From Flavobacterium aquariorum (GTDB lineage Bacteria; Bacteroidota; Bacteroidia; Flavobacteriales; Flavobacteriaceae), in contig NZ_QKXH01000010.1 of NCBI RefSeq assembly GCF_003254745.1, positions 108,461-172,460 of the forward strand: a DNA stretch of 64,000 nt, written 5' to 3'. Under the pieces are notes generated by a model that saw only the letters and a program-made list of their open reading frames with translations, had not been told where the DNA came from and did not search any database. Made by a program: the position numbers and the translations under genes. Positions 10,397 through 20,048 of the stretch are shown here, in pieces (position 1 is the first letter of the stretch; the number at the start of each line of letters is the position of its first letter).

Positions 10397-11743
10397 TTAA
10401 GCTACTGCTTTTCTATTTTTACCACTTTTCATCAAACCATCATAATGTTTATTCAACAAGTATGAATTAATCTGCTGAATAGTATCTATTGCAACTCCAA
10501 CCATAATTATCAATGAAGTCCCTCCAAAAAACATAGCCCAAGATTGTTGAACATCCATAAGACTTACAACAATGGCTGGGAACACAGCTATCAAAGCAAG
10601 AAATAAAGATCCTGGAAAAGTTATTAAAGACATCACTTTATCAAGATAATCTGAAGTCTCAACACCCGGCCTAATACCTGGTATAAAACCACCACTTCTC
10701 TTTAAATCATCAGACATCTTATTAGTAGGAACTGTAATTGCTGTATAAAAGAAAGTAAATACAACTATTAATGTTGCAAAAACTAAATTATACCAAAAAC
10801 CGAACATATTACTAAAAGCACCAACAACAGACTGAGAAGCATCTGACTTAGACAAACCAGCAACAGCCGCAGGAATAAACATAATCGCTTGTGCAAATAT
10901 AATAGGCATTACACCTGCTGCATTAAGCTTCAATGGAATCCATTGTCTATTACCACCCATCATATCTTGTTCGAAATCACCAGATGTTGTACGACGGGCA
11001 TACTGTACTGGAATTTTTCTAATTGCCATTACAAGTAATACACAAGATATAATCACAAGTAACCAGATAATGATTTCAACAACCAATAACATTGGTCCAC
11101 CATTATTGTTAGTTACTCTAGTTGTAAATTCTTGAATAAAAGCTTGTGGCAACCTAGCCAAAATACCAACCATTATCAAAAGGGAAATTCCATTTCCAAT
11201 TCCTTTATCAGTTATTTTTTCTCCCAACCACATGGCGAAAATTGTACCAGTAACTAAGATTACAACTGAAGAAAATAAAAATTCAAAAGAGTTAAACCCC
11301 AAAATAAAAGCTGAACTAGGTAAAGTTCTGTAAAGATTGTAGATATAAGTTGGCCCTTGTACTAAAGTTATAACGATAGTTAACCAACGGGTAATTTGAT
11401 TGATTTTCTTTCTACCACTCTCTCCATCACTCTGAAGTTTTTGCAAATAAGGAATTGCAATTCCCATAAGTTGCACAACAATAGATGCAGAAATATAAGG
11501 CATAATTCCCAAAGCAAAAACTGAAGCTTTCGAAAATGCACCTCCGGTAAACATGTCTAGAATAGATCCTAATCCATTTTTAGTTTGCCCAGCTAATCCA
11601 GTTAATTGAGTTGCGTCAATTCCGGGAAGTGTAACATGGGCACCAAAACGATAAACAAGAAGTAGACCTAAAGTAATTAAAATTCTATTTTTTAGTTCTT
11701 CTATTTTCCAAACATTACTTATTGATTCAATAAATTTCTTCAT
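10397..11743 (-). CDS. secY: Preprotein translocase subunit SecY
   Basis: Pore subunit of the Sec translocon in the inner membrane. The 448-aa protein has ten predicted membrane helices and the SecY landmarks: RFGAHVTLPGID near the N-terminus, an extended loop after helix 1 containing the plug region, GIGNGISLLIMVGI, and the cytoplasmic RRTTSGDFEQDMMGG and PTNKMSDDLKRSGGFIPGIRPG loops that bind the ribosome and SecA. Between rplO and infA. In many bacteria adk and map follow secY; here they do not, and adk is 41 kb away. Confidence 0.98.
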   Translation of the reverse strand: MKKFIESISNVWKIEELKNRILITLGLLLVYRFGAHVTLPGIDATQLTGLAGQTKNGLGSILDMFTGGAFSKASVFALGIMPYISASIVVQLMGIAIPYLQKLQSDGESGRKKINQITRWLTIVITLVQGPTYIYNLYRTLPSSAFILGFNSFEFLFSSVVILVTGTIFAMWLGEKITDKGIGNGISLLIMVGILARLPQAFIQEFTTRVTNNNGGPMLLVVEIIIWLLVIISCVLLVMAIRKIPVQYARRTTSGDFEQDMMGGNRQWIPLKLNAAGVMPIIFAQAIMFIPAAVAGLSKSDASQSVVGAFSNMFGFWYNLVFATLIVVFTFFYTAITVPTNKMSDDLKRSGGFIPGIRPGVETSDYLDKVMSLITFPGSLFLALIAVFPAIVVSLMDVQQSWAMFFGGTSLIIMVGVAIDTIQQINSYLLNKHYDGLMKSGKNRKAVA

Positions 11744-11756
11744 CTTAATTGTAATA

Positions 11757-12209
11757 TTACATGGTTACAGCTTCTCCACCAGCAGCTTCGATAGCAGCTT
11801 TTGCAGTAGCAGTAAATTTGTGAGCAGTTACTTTTAATTTTGCTTTCAATTCTCCTCTACCTAAAATCTTAACGATTTCATTTTTGGTAGCAAGACGATT
11901 AGCTACATAAACTGTCATATCAACAGTATCTGTAATTACTCCATTATCAACTAATAATTGAAGAGTATCAAGATTAACACCTTCGTATTCTTTACGATTG
12001 ATGTTAGTGAAACCAAACTTAGGTACACGTCTTTGAAGTGGCATTTGCCCTCCTTCAAAACCAATCTTTTTAGAATAACCAGAACGAGATTTTGCTCCTT
12101 TGTGTCCTCTTGCAGAGGTACCACCTTTACCAGAACCTTCACCTCTACCTAATCTTTTGTTTTGATTGTGTGTAGAACCCTCAGCAGGTTGTAAGTTACT
12201 TAAATTCAT
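11757..12209 (-). CDS. rplO: 50S ribosomal protein L15
   Basis: Late-assembling 50S protein bound to 23S rRNA domains. The 150-aa sequence has the basic Gly-rich N-terminus (NKRLGRGEGSGKGGTSARGH), the GFEGGQMPLQRRVPKFGF signature and a C-terminal globular domain. Lies between rpmD and secY as usual; the 13-nt gap to secY suggests translational coupling. Confidence 0.98.
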   Translation of the reverse strand: MNLSNLQPAEGSTHNQNKRLGRGEGSGKGGTSARGHKGAKSRSGYSKKIGFEGGQMPLQRRVPKFGFTNINRKEYEGVNLDTLQLLVDNGVITDTVDMTVYVANRLATKNEIVKILGRGELKAKLKVTAHKFTATAKAAIEAAGGEAVTM

Positions 12210-12220
12210 AACAGTATTTG

Positions 12221-12403
12221 TTATTTAGCTTCTTCAACAGAAACTAAGTGTTTAACTTTATTTATCATCCCAAGGATAGCAGGATTTGAATCATGCTCTA
12301 CAACTTGTCCCATTTTACGTAGGCCTAAAGCTTCCAAACCTCTTTTTTGAGTAAGAGGACAGTTGATTTTGCTTCGAACTTGTTTTACTAATAATTTAGC
12401 CAT
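12221..12403 (-). CDS. rpmD: 50S ribosomal protein L30
   Basis: A 60-aa large-subunit protein with the ferredoxin-like L30 fold: [40 protein letters not shown] and a final helix. Full length for bacterial L30. It sits between rpsE and rplO with short 12-nt and 11-nt gaps. Confidence 0.97.
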   Translation of the reverse strand: MAKLLVKQVRSKINCPLTQKRGLEALGLRKMGQVVEHDSNPAILGMINKVKHLVSVEEAK

Positions 12404-12415
12404 AATTTCCTTGAA

Positions 12416-12940
12416 TTAACCTTTAAAAACTTTTTCTAAAGAAACACCTCTCTGTTTTGCAACAGTGTAAGCGCTTCTCATTTGTAATAAAGCATCAAAA
12501 GTTGCTTTCACTACGTTGTGAGGATTTGAAGATCCTTGTGATTTTGACAATACATCATGAATTCCTACTGATTCAAGAACTGAACGAACAGCTCCACCAG
12601 CAATAACTCCTGTACCATGAGAGGCAGGAATTAAAAATACACGTGCACCACCAAATTTACCTTTTTGTTCGTGAGGAACTGATTGTCCGTTCAAAGGAAT
12701 TTTCACAAGATTTTTCTTTGCATCTTCTACTGCTTTCGCAATTGCTTCAGAAACGTCTTTAGATTTTCCTAATCCATGACCTACAACTCCATTTTCATCA
12801 CCTACAACTACAATAGCAGAAAAACCAAAAGCTCTACCTCCTTTTGTAACCTTAGTAACACGATTTACACTCACCAAACGATCTTTTAATTCAAGACCAC
12901 TTGGTTTTACTAACTCTATATTCTTGTATTTATTAGACAT
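12416..12940 (-). CDS. rpsE: 30S ribosomal protein S5
   Basis: Small-subunit protein lining the mRNA entrance and important for decoding accuracy. The 174-aa protein has the double-stranded RNA-binding-like N-terminal domain ([40 protein letters not shown]) and the C-terminal domain with [20 protein letters not shown]. The spectinomycin-contacting loop ([10 protein letters not shown]) is intact. Seven nt from rplR. Confidence 0.98.
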   Translation of the reverse strand: MSNKYKNIELVKPSGLELKDRLVSVNRVTKVTKGGRAFGFSAIVVVGDENGVVGHGLGKSKDVSEAIAKAVEDAKKNLVKIPLNGQSVPHEQKGKFGGARVFLIPASHGTGVIAGGAVRSVLESVGIHDVLSKSQGSSNPHNVVKATFDALLQMRSAYTVAKQRGVSLEKVFKG

Positions 12941-12946
12941 AATATA

Positions 12947-13297
12947 TTAGAATTTAAGTCCAGCCGCTCTTGCGCCTTCCGCTAATGATTTAATACGACC
13001 GTGATATAAGTAACCTCCTCTATCGAAAGTAACTTCACTTATACCTGCTTTCAAAGCTTTCTCTGCTGCAAGTTTCCCTACAGCTGTAGCCACTTCAATG
13101 TTCGTACCTTTTCCTATTTCTTTTTCTCTTGAAGAAGCAGCTAATATAGTAACTCCGTTTACATCGTCAATTAATTGAGCGTAAATTTCATTGTTACTTC
13201 TAAAAACAGATAGTCTCGGTTTAGTAGCAGTACCACTAATCGTTTTTCTAATTCTGAATCTAATACGTTGTCTTCTTTCAGGTTTTGTTAATGACAT
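12947..13297 (-). CDS. rplR: 50S ribosomal protein L18
   Basis: Binds 5S rRNA with L5 and helps attach it to the 50S central protuberance. The 116-aa protein has the basic N-terminus ([20 protein letters not shown]), the [15 protein letters not shown] strand and the terminal [20 protein letters not shown] motif typical of L18. Order rplF-rplR-rpsE is canonical. Confidence 0.98.
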   Translation of the reverse strand: MSLTKPERRQRIRFRIRKTISGTATKPRLSVFRSNNEIYAQLIDDVNGVTILAASSREKEIGKGTNIEVATAVGKLAAEKALKAGISEVTFDRGGYLYHGRIKSLAEGARAAGLKF

Positions 13298-13308
13298 AAT
13301 CTTATTTT

Positions 13309-13851
13309 TTAAGCTGATTTACCTGCTTTTCTTCTTAATACTTCACCTACAAATTTAACACCTTTTCCTTTGTACGGCTCAGGCTTACGGAAACCTCTAA
13401 TTTTTGCCGCAACTTGACCTAAAAGTTGTTTATCTAATGATGTTAATTTTACAATTGGGTTTTTACCTTTTTCAGATATAGTTTCAAGAGTTACCTCTGG
13501 AGCTACTTCTAAAATAATATTGTGTGAGAACCCAAGCGCTAAATCTAACTTTTGTCCTTGATTTGAAGCTCTATAACCAACTCCAACCAATTCTAAAGAT
13601 TTTGTAAAACCTTCTGTTACACCAATAACCATGTTATTAATCAAAGATCTATACAAACCGTGTTTTGCTCTTTGGTCTTTATGATCAGAAGATCTTTCTA
13701 CTAGAACTTGATCTCCCTCAACTGTAACAGTTACGTCCGAAAACTCCTGTGTTAGTTGACCGTTTTTTCCTTTTACCGTAATAATACCGTCGGCAACTGT
13801 AATAGTTACACCAGCTGGTATTGTTACTGGGCTTTTACCTATTCTTGACAT
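13309..13851 (-). CDS. rplF: 50S ribosomal protein L6
   Basis: 50S protein near the GTPase-factor site, built of two duplicated domains. Residues 1-80 carry the first repeat ([19 protein letters not shown]) and 90-175 the second, with the signature [19 protein letters not shown]. At 180 aa it is standard size. It follows rpsH by 18 nt. Confidence 0.98.
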   Translation of the reverse strand: MSRIGKSPVTIPAGVTITVADGIITVKGKNGQLTQEFSDVTVTVEGDQVLVERSSDHKDQRAKHGLYRSLINNMVIGVTEGFTKSLELVGVGYRASNQGQKLDLALGFSHNIILEVAPEVTLETISEKGKNPIVKLTSLDKQLLGQVAAKIRGFRKPEPYKGKGVKFVGEVLRRKAGKSA

Positions 13852-13869
13852 CTTATATAGTCTTTAAAA

Positions 13870-14268
13870 TTAGTATACGTAACAAATTACTTCTCCACCT
13901 ACATTTAATTGCTTGGCTTGTTTCCCTGTCATCAACCCTTTTGAAGTTGAAACAATAGCAATTCCTAATCCGTTAAGGATTCTCGGTATTTTAGAAGCAC
14001 CTGTGTACTTACGTAAACCTGGTTTACTAATTCTTTGGATATCTTTGATTACAGGCTCTTTAGTATCTTTATCATACTTCAAAGCAATTTTGATTGAACC
14101 CTGAACAGCGTTGTCTTCAAATTTGTAACTTAAGATATAACCTTGATCAAATAAGATCTTTGTTATCTCTTTTTTTAGATTAGATGCTGGAATTTCGACA
14201 ACTTTGTGGTTTGCAGCCACAGCGTTTCTAACTCTCGTCAAATAATCTGCAATTGGATCTGTATACAT
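13870..14268 (-). CDS. rpsH: 30S ribosomal protein S8
   Basis: Central-domain 16S rRNA-binding protein; in enteric bacteria it also represses the spc operon by binding its mRNA. The 132-aa protein shows [18 protein letters not shown], the linker, and C-terminal [20 protein letters not shown]. The stretch just upstream (14269-14372), between rpsN and this gene, holds two stable hairpins, unusual for a cluster in which most gaps are under 20 nt. A regulatory site, perhaps for S8, is possible but only inferred. Confidence 0.98.
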   Translation of the reverse strand: MYTDPIADYLTRVRNAVAANHKVVEIPASNLKKEITKILFDQGYILSYKFEDNAVQGSIKIALKYDKDTKEPVIKDIQRISKPGLRKYTGASKIPRILNGLGIAIVSTSKGLMTGKQAKQLNVGGEVICYVY

Positions 14269-14292
14269 ATGTATTGATTTGCGGTAACGGTT

Positions 14293-14312
14293 TTCGATTA
14301 AACGTAATCGAA
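14293..14312 (-). promoter_or_regulatory. Hairpin upstream of rpsH
   Basis: TTCGATTA and TAATCGAA pair perfectly around an AACG-type tetraloop; the flanking GGTT and AACC can extend the stem with a small bulge. It lies in the rpsH leader, 25 nt before its ATG. A role as S8-binding translational operator is a guess from its position. Confidence 0.5.
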
Positions 14313-14340
14313 CCTGAAACCAGTTTATAAATGTGAAAAA

Positions 14341-14362
14341 CAGACGTGATTACTCACGTCTG
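14341..14362 (-). terminator. Terminator-like hairpin between rpsN and rpsH
   Basis: CAGACGTGA and TCACGTCTG form a perfect 9-bp stem with a 4-nt loop; on the minus strand it is followed by TTTTT. It has the form of an intrinsic terminator inside the ribosomal operon, so it may be a partial terminator or attenuator that sets the ratio of upstream and downstream genes. Confidence 0.65.
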
Positions 14363-14372
14363 AATATTTTTT

Positions 14373-14642
14373 CTACCAAGATGCTTTTTTAACACCCGGT
14401 ATCAATCCATTGTTTGCCATTTCACGGAATGTAACACGTGAAATACCGAATTGACGCATATACCCTCTTGGTCTACCTGTCAATTTGCAACGATTGTGCA
14501 AACGAACTGGCGAAGCATTTTTCGGTAATTTCTGCAAACCTACGAAATCTCCAGCTTCTAACAAAGCTTTTCTTTTCTCAGCATACTTAGCTACCGTTTT
14601 TTCTCTCTTAACCTCACGGGCTTTCATTGATTCTTTAGCCAT
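14373..14642 (-). CDS. rpsN: 30S ribosomal protein S14
   Basis: Head protein of the small subunit. The 89-aa form has the long E. coli-like N-terminal half ([20 protein letters not shown]) and the C-terminal [19 protein letters not shown] motif. The family's CxxC zinc pairs are absent, so this is the zinc-independent version. It is 3 nt downstream of rplE and followed by the hairpin-containing gap before rpsH. Confidence 0.98.
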   Translation of the reverse strand: MAKESMKAREVKREKTVAKYAEKRKALLEAGDFVGLQKLPKNASPVRLHNRCKLTGRPRGYMRQFGISRVTFREMANNGLIPGVKKASW

Positions 14643-14645
14643 ATC

Positions 14646-15197
14646 TTAATTCTTTTTAAAAGGTAAACCTAATTCAGCCAACAATGACTTTGCTTCTTTG
14701 TCTGTTTTTGCAGTAGTTACAAAAGAAATGTCCATTCCAGATATTTTATTTACTTTGTCAATATCAATTTCTGGGAAAATGATTTGCTCTAAAACACCAA
14801 GATTATAGTTTCCTCTACCGTCAAAACCAGTAGCTTTAATACCACTGAAATCTCTAACACGTGGTAAAGCAGAAGTAATAAGTCTATCTAAAAACTCATA
14901 CATTCTTTCACCGCGCAAAGTAACTTTTGCTCCAATAGGCATCCCTTTTCTCAATTTGAAAGACGCAACGTCTTTCTTAGAGATAGTAGATACTGCTTTT
15001 TGTCCAGTTATCTTAGTTAATTCATCAACTGCATAGTCAATCAATTTTTTATCAGATACTGCTGCACCAACTCCTTTACTCAAAACGATTTTTTCCAATT
15101 TTGGAACTTGCATTACGTTTGTGTAACCGAATTCTTCTTTAAGAGCAGAGATAACTCTACTCTTATATTCTTCTTTTAGTCTAGGTATATATGCCAT
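14646..15197 (-). CDS. rplE: 50S ribosomal protein L5
   Basis: Binds 5S rRNA and contacts P-site tRNA in the central protuberance. The 183-aa protein has the family motif [14 protein letters not shown], the [19 protein letters not shown] segment and the C-terminal [16 protein letters not shown]. Start and stop are within 3-4 nt of rplX and rpsN, so translation is probably coupled. Confidence 0.98.
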   Translation of the reverse strand: MAYIPRLKEEYKSRVISALKEEFGYTNVMQVPKLEKIVLSKGVGAAVSDKKLIDYAVDELTKITGQKAVSTISKKDVASFKLRKGMPIGAKVTLRGERMYEFLDRLITSALPRVRDFSGIKATGFDGRGNYNLGVLEQIIFPEIDIDKVNKISGMDISFVTTAKTDKEAKSLLAELGLPFKKN

Positions 15198-15199
15198 TA

Positions 15200-15514
15200 C
15201 TATAGTACTTGATTAGATTTTTTTGAAAATCTTACTTTCTTATCTCCTTCAACTCTAATACCTACTCTTGTTGTTTCCTTAGTTTTAGGATCAATTAAAG
15301 ATATATTAGAAATTTGAATAGAAGCTTCTTTCTTTACAATACCACCTTGAGGGCTTTTTGCACTAGGTTTCGTATGTTTAGAAACCATGTTTACACCTTC
15401 AACAATTGCTTTGTTTTTCTCACGGTAAACACGTAAAACTTTGCCTTCAGCACCTTTATGGTCTCCAGCAATTACTCTTACGATGTCTCCTGATTTTATT
15501 TTTAGCTTTATCAT
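15200..15514 (-). CDS. rplX: 50S ribosomal protein L24
   Basis: An assembly initiator that sits near the peptide exit. The 104-aa protein carries the KOW motif at residues 8-35 ([20 protein letters not shown]) and the [13 protein letters not shown] signature. It is 11 nt from rplN and 2 nt from rplE, in canonical order. Confidence 0.98.
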   Translation of the reverse strand: MIKLKIKSGDIVRVIAGDHKGAEGKVLRVYREKNKAIVEGVNMVSKHTKPSAKSPQGGIVKKEASIQISNISLIDPKTKETTRVGIRVEGDKKVRFSKKSNQVL

Positions 15515-15525
15515 CTTAAAACGAA

Positions 15526-15894
15526 TTAAAGCACTTCTGGTGCTAATGATACAATTTTCATGAATTGTTTTTCACGAAGTTCTCTTGCTACCGGACCAAA
15601 AACACGAGTTCCTCTCATTTCCCCTGCAGCATTCAAAAGAACACATGCATTATCATCGAAACGGATATAAGAACCATCAGCTCTTCTTACTTCTTTTTTG
15701 GTACGTACAACAACTGCAGTTGAAACAGCACCTTTTTTAACGTTTCCGTTAGGTGTTGCGTCTTTTATAGATACTACAATCTTGTCTCCAACAGAGGCAT
15801 ACCTTCTTTTGGTACCTCCTAAAACACGGATAGTTAAAACTTCTTTTGCTCCCGTGTTATCTGCTACTTTTAGTCTTGATTCTTGTTGTACCAT
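15526..15894 (-). CDS. rplN: 50S ribosomal protein L14
   Basis: 50S protein at the subunit interface (bridge B8). The 122-aa sequence is highly conserved: [19 protein letters not shown], the [20 protein letters not shown] segment and the C-terminal [20 protein letters not shown]. Separated by 2 nt from rpsQ. Confidence 0.98.
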
Positions 15895-15896
15895 AA

Positions 15897-16157
15897 TTAT
15901 TTAGCTCTTTCTAGGATTTCAACTAATCTCCAACATTTTGATTTACTCAAAGGACGCGTTTCGCTAATTCTTACAGTATCTCCTATGTTACAGTCGTTTG
16001 TTTCGTCATGTGCAACAAATTTCTTTGTTTTCAACACGAACTTACCGTATAATGGGTGTTTTACTTTAGTTACCTGAGCAACCACAATGGATTTATCCAT
16101 TTTATTTGAAGTAACAACCCCAACTCTTTCTTTTCTTAAATTTCTTTTTTCTTCCAT
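15897..16157 (-). CDS. rpsQ: 30S ribosomal protein S17
   Basis: 16S rRNA 5'-domain binding protein with an OB fold. The 86-aa protein contains [17 protein letters not shown], the [18 protein letters not shown] core and the [18 protein letters not shown] signature. It lies between rpmC and rplN as in most S10-spc clusters. Confidence 0.98.
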   Translation of the reverse strand: MEEKRNLRKERVGVVTSNKMDKSIVVAQVTKVKHPLYGKFVLKTKKFVAHDETNDCNIGDTVRISETRPLSKSKCWRLVEILERAK

Positions 16158-16174
16158 CTTTCAGCAGAATACAA

Positions 16175-16366
16175 TTATTGTAACTCTCTTTTAGTAAGTT
16201 CTGTAGCTAATCTTGCAACTGTTCTTCTTACACTTCTAATTTGAAGTGGGTTCTCAATTGGAGAAATAGCGTGAGCCATTTTTAGGTCGGCATATGCCTT
16301 CTTAGTCTGGCTAAGTTTTTCTTGCAACTCCGCTGCAGAAAGATCTTTTATTTCTGATTGTTTCAT
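16175..16366 (-). CDS. rpmC: 50S ribosomal protein L29
   Basis: Small helical 50S protein beside the peptide exit that helps form the SRP and trigger-factor docking site. With ATG 16366 the product is 63 aa, the normal size: MKQSEIKDLSAAELQEKLSQ, then a helical hairpin ending in VRRTVARLATELTKREL. The frame is open 12 codons further upstream to 16402, but that would overlap rplP by 23 nt and add residues foreign to L29, so the shorter start is chosen. Confidence 0.96.
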   Translation of the reverse strand: MKQSEIKDLSAAELQEKLSQTKKAYADLKMAHAISPIENPLQIRSVRRTVARLATELTKRELQ

Positions 16367-16379
16367 AATATAATATAGA

Positions 16380-16805
16380 TTATGCTTCGAAATCTCTAGC
16401 AATAACGAATTTAGTTTTTACTGGAAGCTTTTGAGCTGCAAGACGTAATGCCTCTTTTGCAACTGACAAAGGAACTCCTCCAACTTCAAACATAATTCTT
16501 CCGGGTTTAACAACGGCAGCCCAATATTCAACGGCACCTTTACCTTTACCCATACGTACCTCAAGAGGCTTCTTAGTGATAGGTTTGTCTGGAAATATTT
16601 TGATCCATAATTGTCCTTCTCTTTTCATAAAACGAGTTGCAGCGATACGCGCAGCTTCGATTTGACGAGAGGTTAAGAACATTCCATCTTCATGTACAGA
16701 TTTAATACCAAACATTCCATTAGAAAGTTCATGTCCTCTTTGAGAATTTCCTTTCATTTTACCTTTTTGTACCTTACGGTATTTTGTTCTTTTAGGCTGT
16801 AACAT
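16380..16805 (-). CDS. rplP: 50S ribosomal protein L16
   Basis: 50S protein close to the A-site tRNA elbow. The 141-aa protein begins [20 protein letters not shown] and has [20 protein letters not shown], the conserved [20 protein letters not shown] loop and a C-terminal basic end. Thirteen nt upstream of rpmC and 19 nt downstream of rpsC. Confidence 0.98.
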   Translation of the reverse strand: MLQPKRTKYRKVQKGKMKGNSQRGHELSNGMFGIKSVHEDGMFLTSRQIEAARIAATRFMKREGQLWIKIFPDKPITKKPLEVRMGKGKGAVEYWAAVVKPGRIMFEVGGVPLSVAKEALRLAAQKLPVKTKFVIARDFEA

Positions 16806-16824
16806 TTTTCTTTAGTTTAAAAAT

Positions 16825-17580
16825 TTACTTTCGTTTACGAGCGTCTGGTTTTCCACCTTTATTAAAAGGCTTTCTGTCTCCTCTAGGAGAATCTCCACCT
16901 TTACCACCACCTGGTTGTTTTTTGTCCATTCCAGCAAGTGGAGAAAGATCTCTCTTTCCATAAACTTCACCTTTCATGATCCATACTTTGATACCCATTC
17001 TACCATAAGTAGTATGAGCTTCAGCCAAAGCATAATCAATATCAGCCCTGAAAGTTGATAGAGGAATTCTACCTTCTTTGAAACCCTCTGAACGAGCCAT
17101 CTCAGCACCATTCAAACGACCAGAGATCAAAACTTTGATACCTTCAGCGTTCATACGCATAGAAGCAGCAATAGCCATTTTGATTGCACGTCTGTAAGAA
17201 ATTCTACTTTCGATTTGACGACAGATGCTTGTAGCAACTAGATACGCGTCAAGTTCAGGTCTTTTAATTTCAAAGATGTTGATTTGAACCTCTTTATCAG
17301 TAATTTTCTTAAGTTCTTCTTTCAACTTGTCTACCTCTTGTCCACCTTTCCCAATAATAATACCAGGTCTTGCAGTAGTGATAGTAACGGTTACAAGTTT
17401 CAAAGTTCTCTCGATGATTACTTTCGATACACTAGCTTTTGATAAACGAGCATGGATATACTTTCTGATTTTATAATCTTCGGCTAATTTATCACCGTAA
17501 TCATTTCCACCATACCAGTTTGAGTCCCACCCTCTGATGATACCAAGTCTATTTCCAATTGGATTTGTCTTTTGTCCCAT
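16825..17580 (-). CDS. rpsC: 30S ribosomal protein S3
   Basis: Head protein at the mRNA entry tunnel with helicase-like function together with S4 and S5. The 251-aa protein has a type II KH domain with GxxG loop in [18 protein letters not shown] and the S3 C-terminal domain ([24 protein letters not shown] region, here with the [12 protein letters not shown] form). The last about 30 residues are a Gly/Lys/Arg-rich tail ([18 protein letters not shown]), longer than in E. coli. Confidence 0.98.
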   Translation of the reverse strand: MGQKTNPIGNRLGIIRGWDSNWYGGNDYGDKLAEDYKIRKYIHARLSKASVSKVIIERTLKLVTVTITTARPGIIIGKGGQEVDKLKEELKKITDKEVQINIFEIKRPELDAYLVATSICRQIESRISYRRAIKMAIAASMRMNAEGIKVLISGRLNGAEMARSEGFKEGRIPLSTFRADIDYALAEAHTTYGRMGIKVWIMKGEVYGKRDLSPLAGMDKKQPGGGKGGDSPRGDRKPFNKGGKPDARKRK

Positions 17581-17585
17581 GCTGC

Positions 17586-17999
17586 TTAAGAATTGCTTTG
17601 TGTGTTATTGATAGCTCCTAACACGATTGTAACGTGGTTAGAACGTTTTCTTATTCTGTGTGCTCTACCTTGTGGAGCTGGACGAAGTCTTTTCAACATC
17701 ATTCCACCATCTACACGGATTTCTTTAACAAATAATCCAGCTTCTTCAAGATTACCTTCACTATTTTTTTGCTCCCAGTTATTGATTGCAGATAATAATA
17801 GTTTTTCTAATTTTCTTGAAGCTTCTTTCGAACTGAATCTTAATATGTTAAGTGCTCTTTCTACCTTCTGACCTCTTACCAAGTCCGCTACTAAGCGCAT
17901 TTTTCTAGGTGAAGTAGGGCAGTTATTCAATTTTGCGAAAGCTATAGACTTATTAGCCTCTTTTCTCGCATCTGCTGTTTCTCTTTTACGAACTCCCAT
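17586..17999 (-). CDS. rplV: 50S ribosomal protein L22
   Basis: Its long beta-hairpin lines the peptide exit tunnel and influences macrolide binding. The 137-aa protein has the core [20 protein letters not shown] and the C-terminal hairpin [20 protein letters not shown]. The hairpin shows no deletion of the kind linked with macrolide resistance. Lies between rpsS and rpsC with gaps of 5-6 nt. Confidence 0.98.
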
Positions 18000-18005
18000 T
18001 GCTTC

Positions 18006-18284
18006 TTATTTTTTACCTTTATTTTTTGCTCCAGCATGACCTCTAAAAGATCTAGTTGGTGAAAATTCTCCTAATTTGTGACCTACCATGTTTTCTGTTA
18101 CGTAAACTGGTACAAATTGACGACCGTTATGAACTGCGATTGTTTGTCCAACAAAGTCTGGAGTAATCATAGAAGCTCTAGACCATGTCTTAACCACTCC
18201 TTTATTTCCACCTGCGATGTTTTCTGCAACTTTCTTGTCTAACTTATAATGAACGAAAGGTCCTTTTTTTAATGAACGTGCCAT
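18006..18284 (-). CDS. rpsS: 30S ribosomal protein S19
   Basis: Head protein that works with S13 at the intersubunit bridge. The 92-aa protein begins [20 protein letters not shown] and has the signature [20 protein letters not shown] followed by [19 protein letters not shown]. Standard length and order. Confidence 0.98.
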   Translation of the reverse strand: MARSLKKGPFVHYKLDKKVAENIAGGNKGVVKTWSRASMITPDFVGQTIAVHNGRQFVPVYVTENMVGHKLGEFSPTRSFRGHAGAKNKGKK

Positions 18285-18290
18285 ATCTTA

Positions 18291-19115
18291 TTATTTCTTT
18301 CTACGTTCTACGATATACTTGTTACTCGGGTTTTTCTTAGAACGAGTTCTATAACCTTTAGCTGGTATTCCATTTCTTGAACGTGGATGTCCACCAGAAG
18401 AACGTCCTTCACCACCACCCATTGGGTGATCGACAGGGTTCATTGCAACAGGTCTTGTTCTAGGTCTTCTTCCTAACCATCTTGTTCTACCTGCTTTACC
18501 AGATACAACTAATTGGTGGTCTGAATTAGAAACTGCTCCAATTGTAGCTGAACAAGTCAACAAGATTAATCTTGTTTCACCTGATGGCATTTTAATTGTA
18601 GCATATTTTCCATCTCTTGCCATTAATTGAGCAAATGTCCCAGCAGAACGAGCAATTACAGCCCCTTGCCCTGGTCTCAATTCGATACAAGATATAACAG
18701 TCCCTAAAGGAATTCTGCTTAAAGGTAAAGTATTACCAATTTCAGGTTGAGATTCTGGTCCAGAAACTACTTTCTGACCAACTTTCAATCCGTTTTGAGC
18801 AATAATATAAGTTTTCTCACCATCAGCATAAGCTAATAAAGCGATAAACGCAGTACGATTTGGATCGTATTCAATAGATTTCACTGTAGCCGGAATTGCT
18901 TCTTTTGTACGTTTGAAATCAATAATACGATATCTCTGCTTGTGACCACCACCCGTATAACGCATGGTCATCTTTCCTTGACTATTTCTACCTCCAGAGT
19001 TTTTTATCGGCGCTATCAAAGAGCGTTCCGGCTTATCAGTTGTAATGGCGTCATAACCATTCACAACTCTAAATCGCTGACCTGGGGTAATAGGTTTTAA
19101 TTTTCTTACTGACAT
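18291..19115 (-). CDS. rplB: 50S ribosomal protein L2
   Basis: One of the most conserved 50S proteins, needed for subunit association and peptidyl-transferase function. The 274-aa protein has the OB and SH3-like domains and the hallmark C-terminal [21 protein letters not shown] motif, here [20 protein letters not shown], which contains the His (VDHP) near the catalytic centre. Lies 7 nt from rplW. Confidence 0.98.
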   Translation of the reverse strand: MSVRKLKPITPGQRFRVVNGYDAITTDKPERSLIAPIKNSGGRNSQGKMTMRYTGGGHKQRYRIIDFKRTKEAIPATVKSIEYDPNRTAFIALLAYADGEKTYIIAQNGLKVGQKVVSGPESQPEIGNTLPLSRIPLGTVISCIELRPGQGAVIARSAGTFAQLMARDGKYATIKMPSGETRLILLTCSATIGAVSNSDHQLVVSGKAGRTRWLGRRPRTRPVAMNPVDHPMGGGEGRSSGGHPRSRNGIPAKGYRTRSKKNPSNKYIVERRKK

Positions 19116-19121
19116 TTTATC

Positions 19122-19412
19122 TTAGATATTGTTGTAAAAATCAATTGTTTCTCCTTCTTGTACTTGAACAATCGCTTTTTTAATAGCGTTAGTCTTTCCA
19201 CTGATTAAACCACTTTTAGTGTATTTTGTAGTTCTATCCGGTCTCACATTCATTGTATTAACACTCAAAACATTTACTCCATAAGCAGCCTCAACAGCTT
19301 TCTTAATTTGTACTTTGTTTGCTTTTCTGTCAACAACGAATCCGAAGCGGTTTAAAACTTCACTTTCTTTGGTTACTTTTTCCGTTACTATAGGTTTAAT
19401 TATGATGCTCAT
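19122..19412 (-). CDS. rplW: 50S ribosomal protein L23
   Basis: Exit-site protein that is the docking point for trigger factor and SRP. The 96-aa protein starts MSIIIKPIVTEKVTKESE and has the core YGVNVLSVNTMNVRPDRTTK. Length and position (between rplD and rplB) are standard. Confidence 0.98.
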   Translation of the reverse strand: MSIIIKPIVTEKVTKESEVLNRFGFVVDRKANKVQIKKAVEAAYGVNVLSVNTMNVRPDRTTKYTKSGLISGKTNAIKKAIVQVQEGETIDFYNNI

Positions 19413-19418
19413 ATCCTA

Positions 19419-20048
19419 TTATTTACTTAAATTTTCTTCAATTACTTCCAAAGAACTCTCCAAAAGCACTAAATTATTAGCATTTAAAATAGCGTAAGTA
19501 CTTAATTCATAGCTACTTACAACATTAGACGCTTTTAAATTTCGTGAGGACAAATATACGTTTTTATTCGTATCACCCAACACAAACAGTGATTTTTTGT
19601 TTTCTAACTCTAAAGCTTTCAAAACATTAATGAAATTTTTAGTGTTTGGCGTTTCAAAATTAAAATCTTCAAGTACGATTATATTCGACTCTTTTGCTTT
19701 AATTGAAAATGCTGATTTTCTAGCAAGACGTTTCAAGTTTTTATTCAATTTGAATGAATAACTTCTTGGTCTAGGTCCAAAAACTGTTCCTCCACCTTTA
19801 AATAAAGGGTTTTTAGCACTACCCGCACGAGCTGTACCTGTACCTTTTTGTTTTTTAATCTTACGTGTACTTCCCGCTACTTCAGCTCTTTCTTTAGCTT
19901 TGTGAGTACCTTGTCTTTGATTAGCCAAATATTGCTTTACATCAAGATATACAGCGTGATTATTTGGTTCGATTGCGAAAACTGAATCAGAAAGTTGAAC
20001 TTTTCTTCCAGTATCTTTTCCGTTGAAATCTAATACTTTTACTTCCAT
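19419..20048 (-). CDS. rplD: 50S ribosomal protein L4
   Basis: Assembly-initiating 50S protein whose loop reaches the exit tunnel; in E. coli it also represses the S10 operon. With ATG 20048 it is 209 aa: [20 protein letters not shown], the basic tunnel loop KQKGTGTARAGSAKNPLFKG and a C-terminal Rossmann-like half. The frame is open 15 codons upstream, but that stretch is the end of rplC. The rplC stop and rplD start overlap as TAATG, indicating coupled translation. Confidence 0.97.
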   Translation of the reverse strand: MEVKVLDFNGKDTGRKVQLSDSVFAIEPNNHAVYLDVKQYLANQRQGTHKAKERAEVAGSTRKIKKQKGTGTARAGSAKNPLFKGGGTVFGPRPRSYSFKLNKNLKRLARKSAFSIKAKESNIIVLEDFNFETPNTKNFINVLKALELENKKSLFVLGDTNKNVYLSSRNLKASNVVSSYELSTYAILNANNLVLLESSLEVIEENLSK

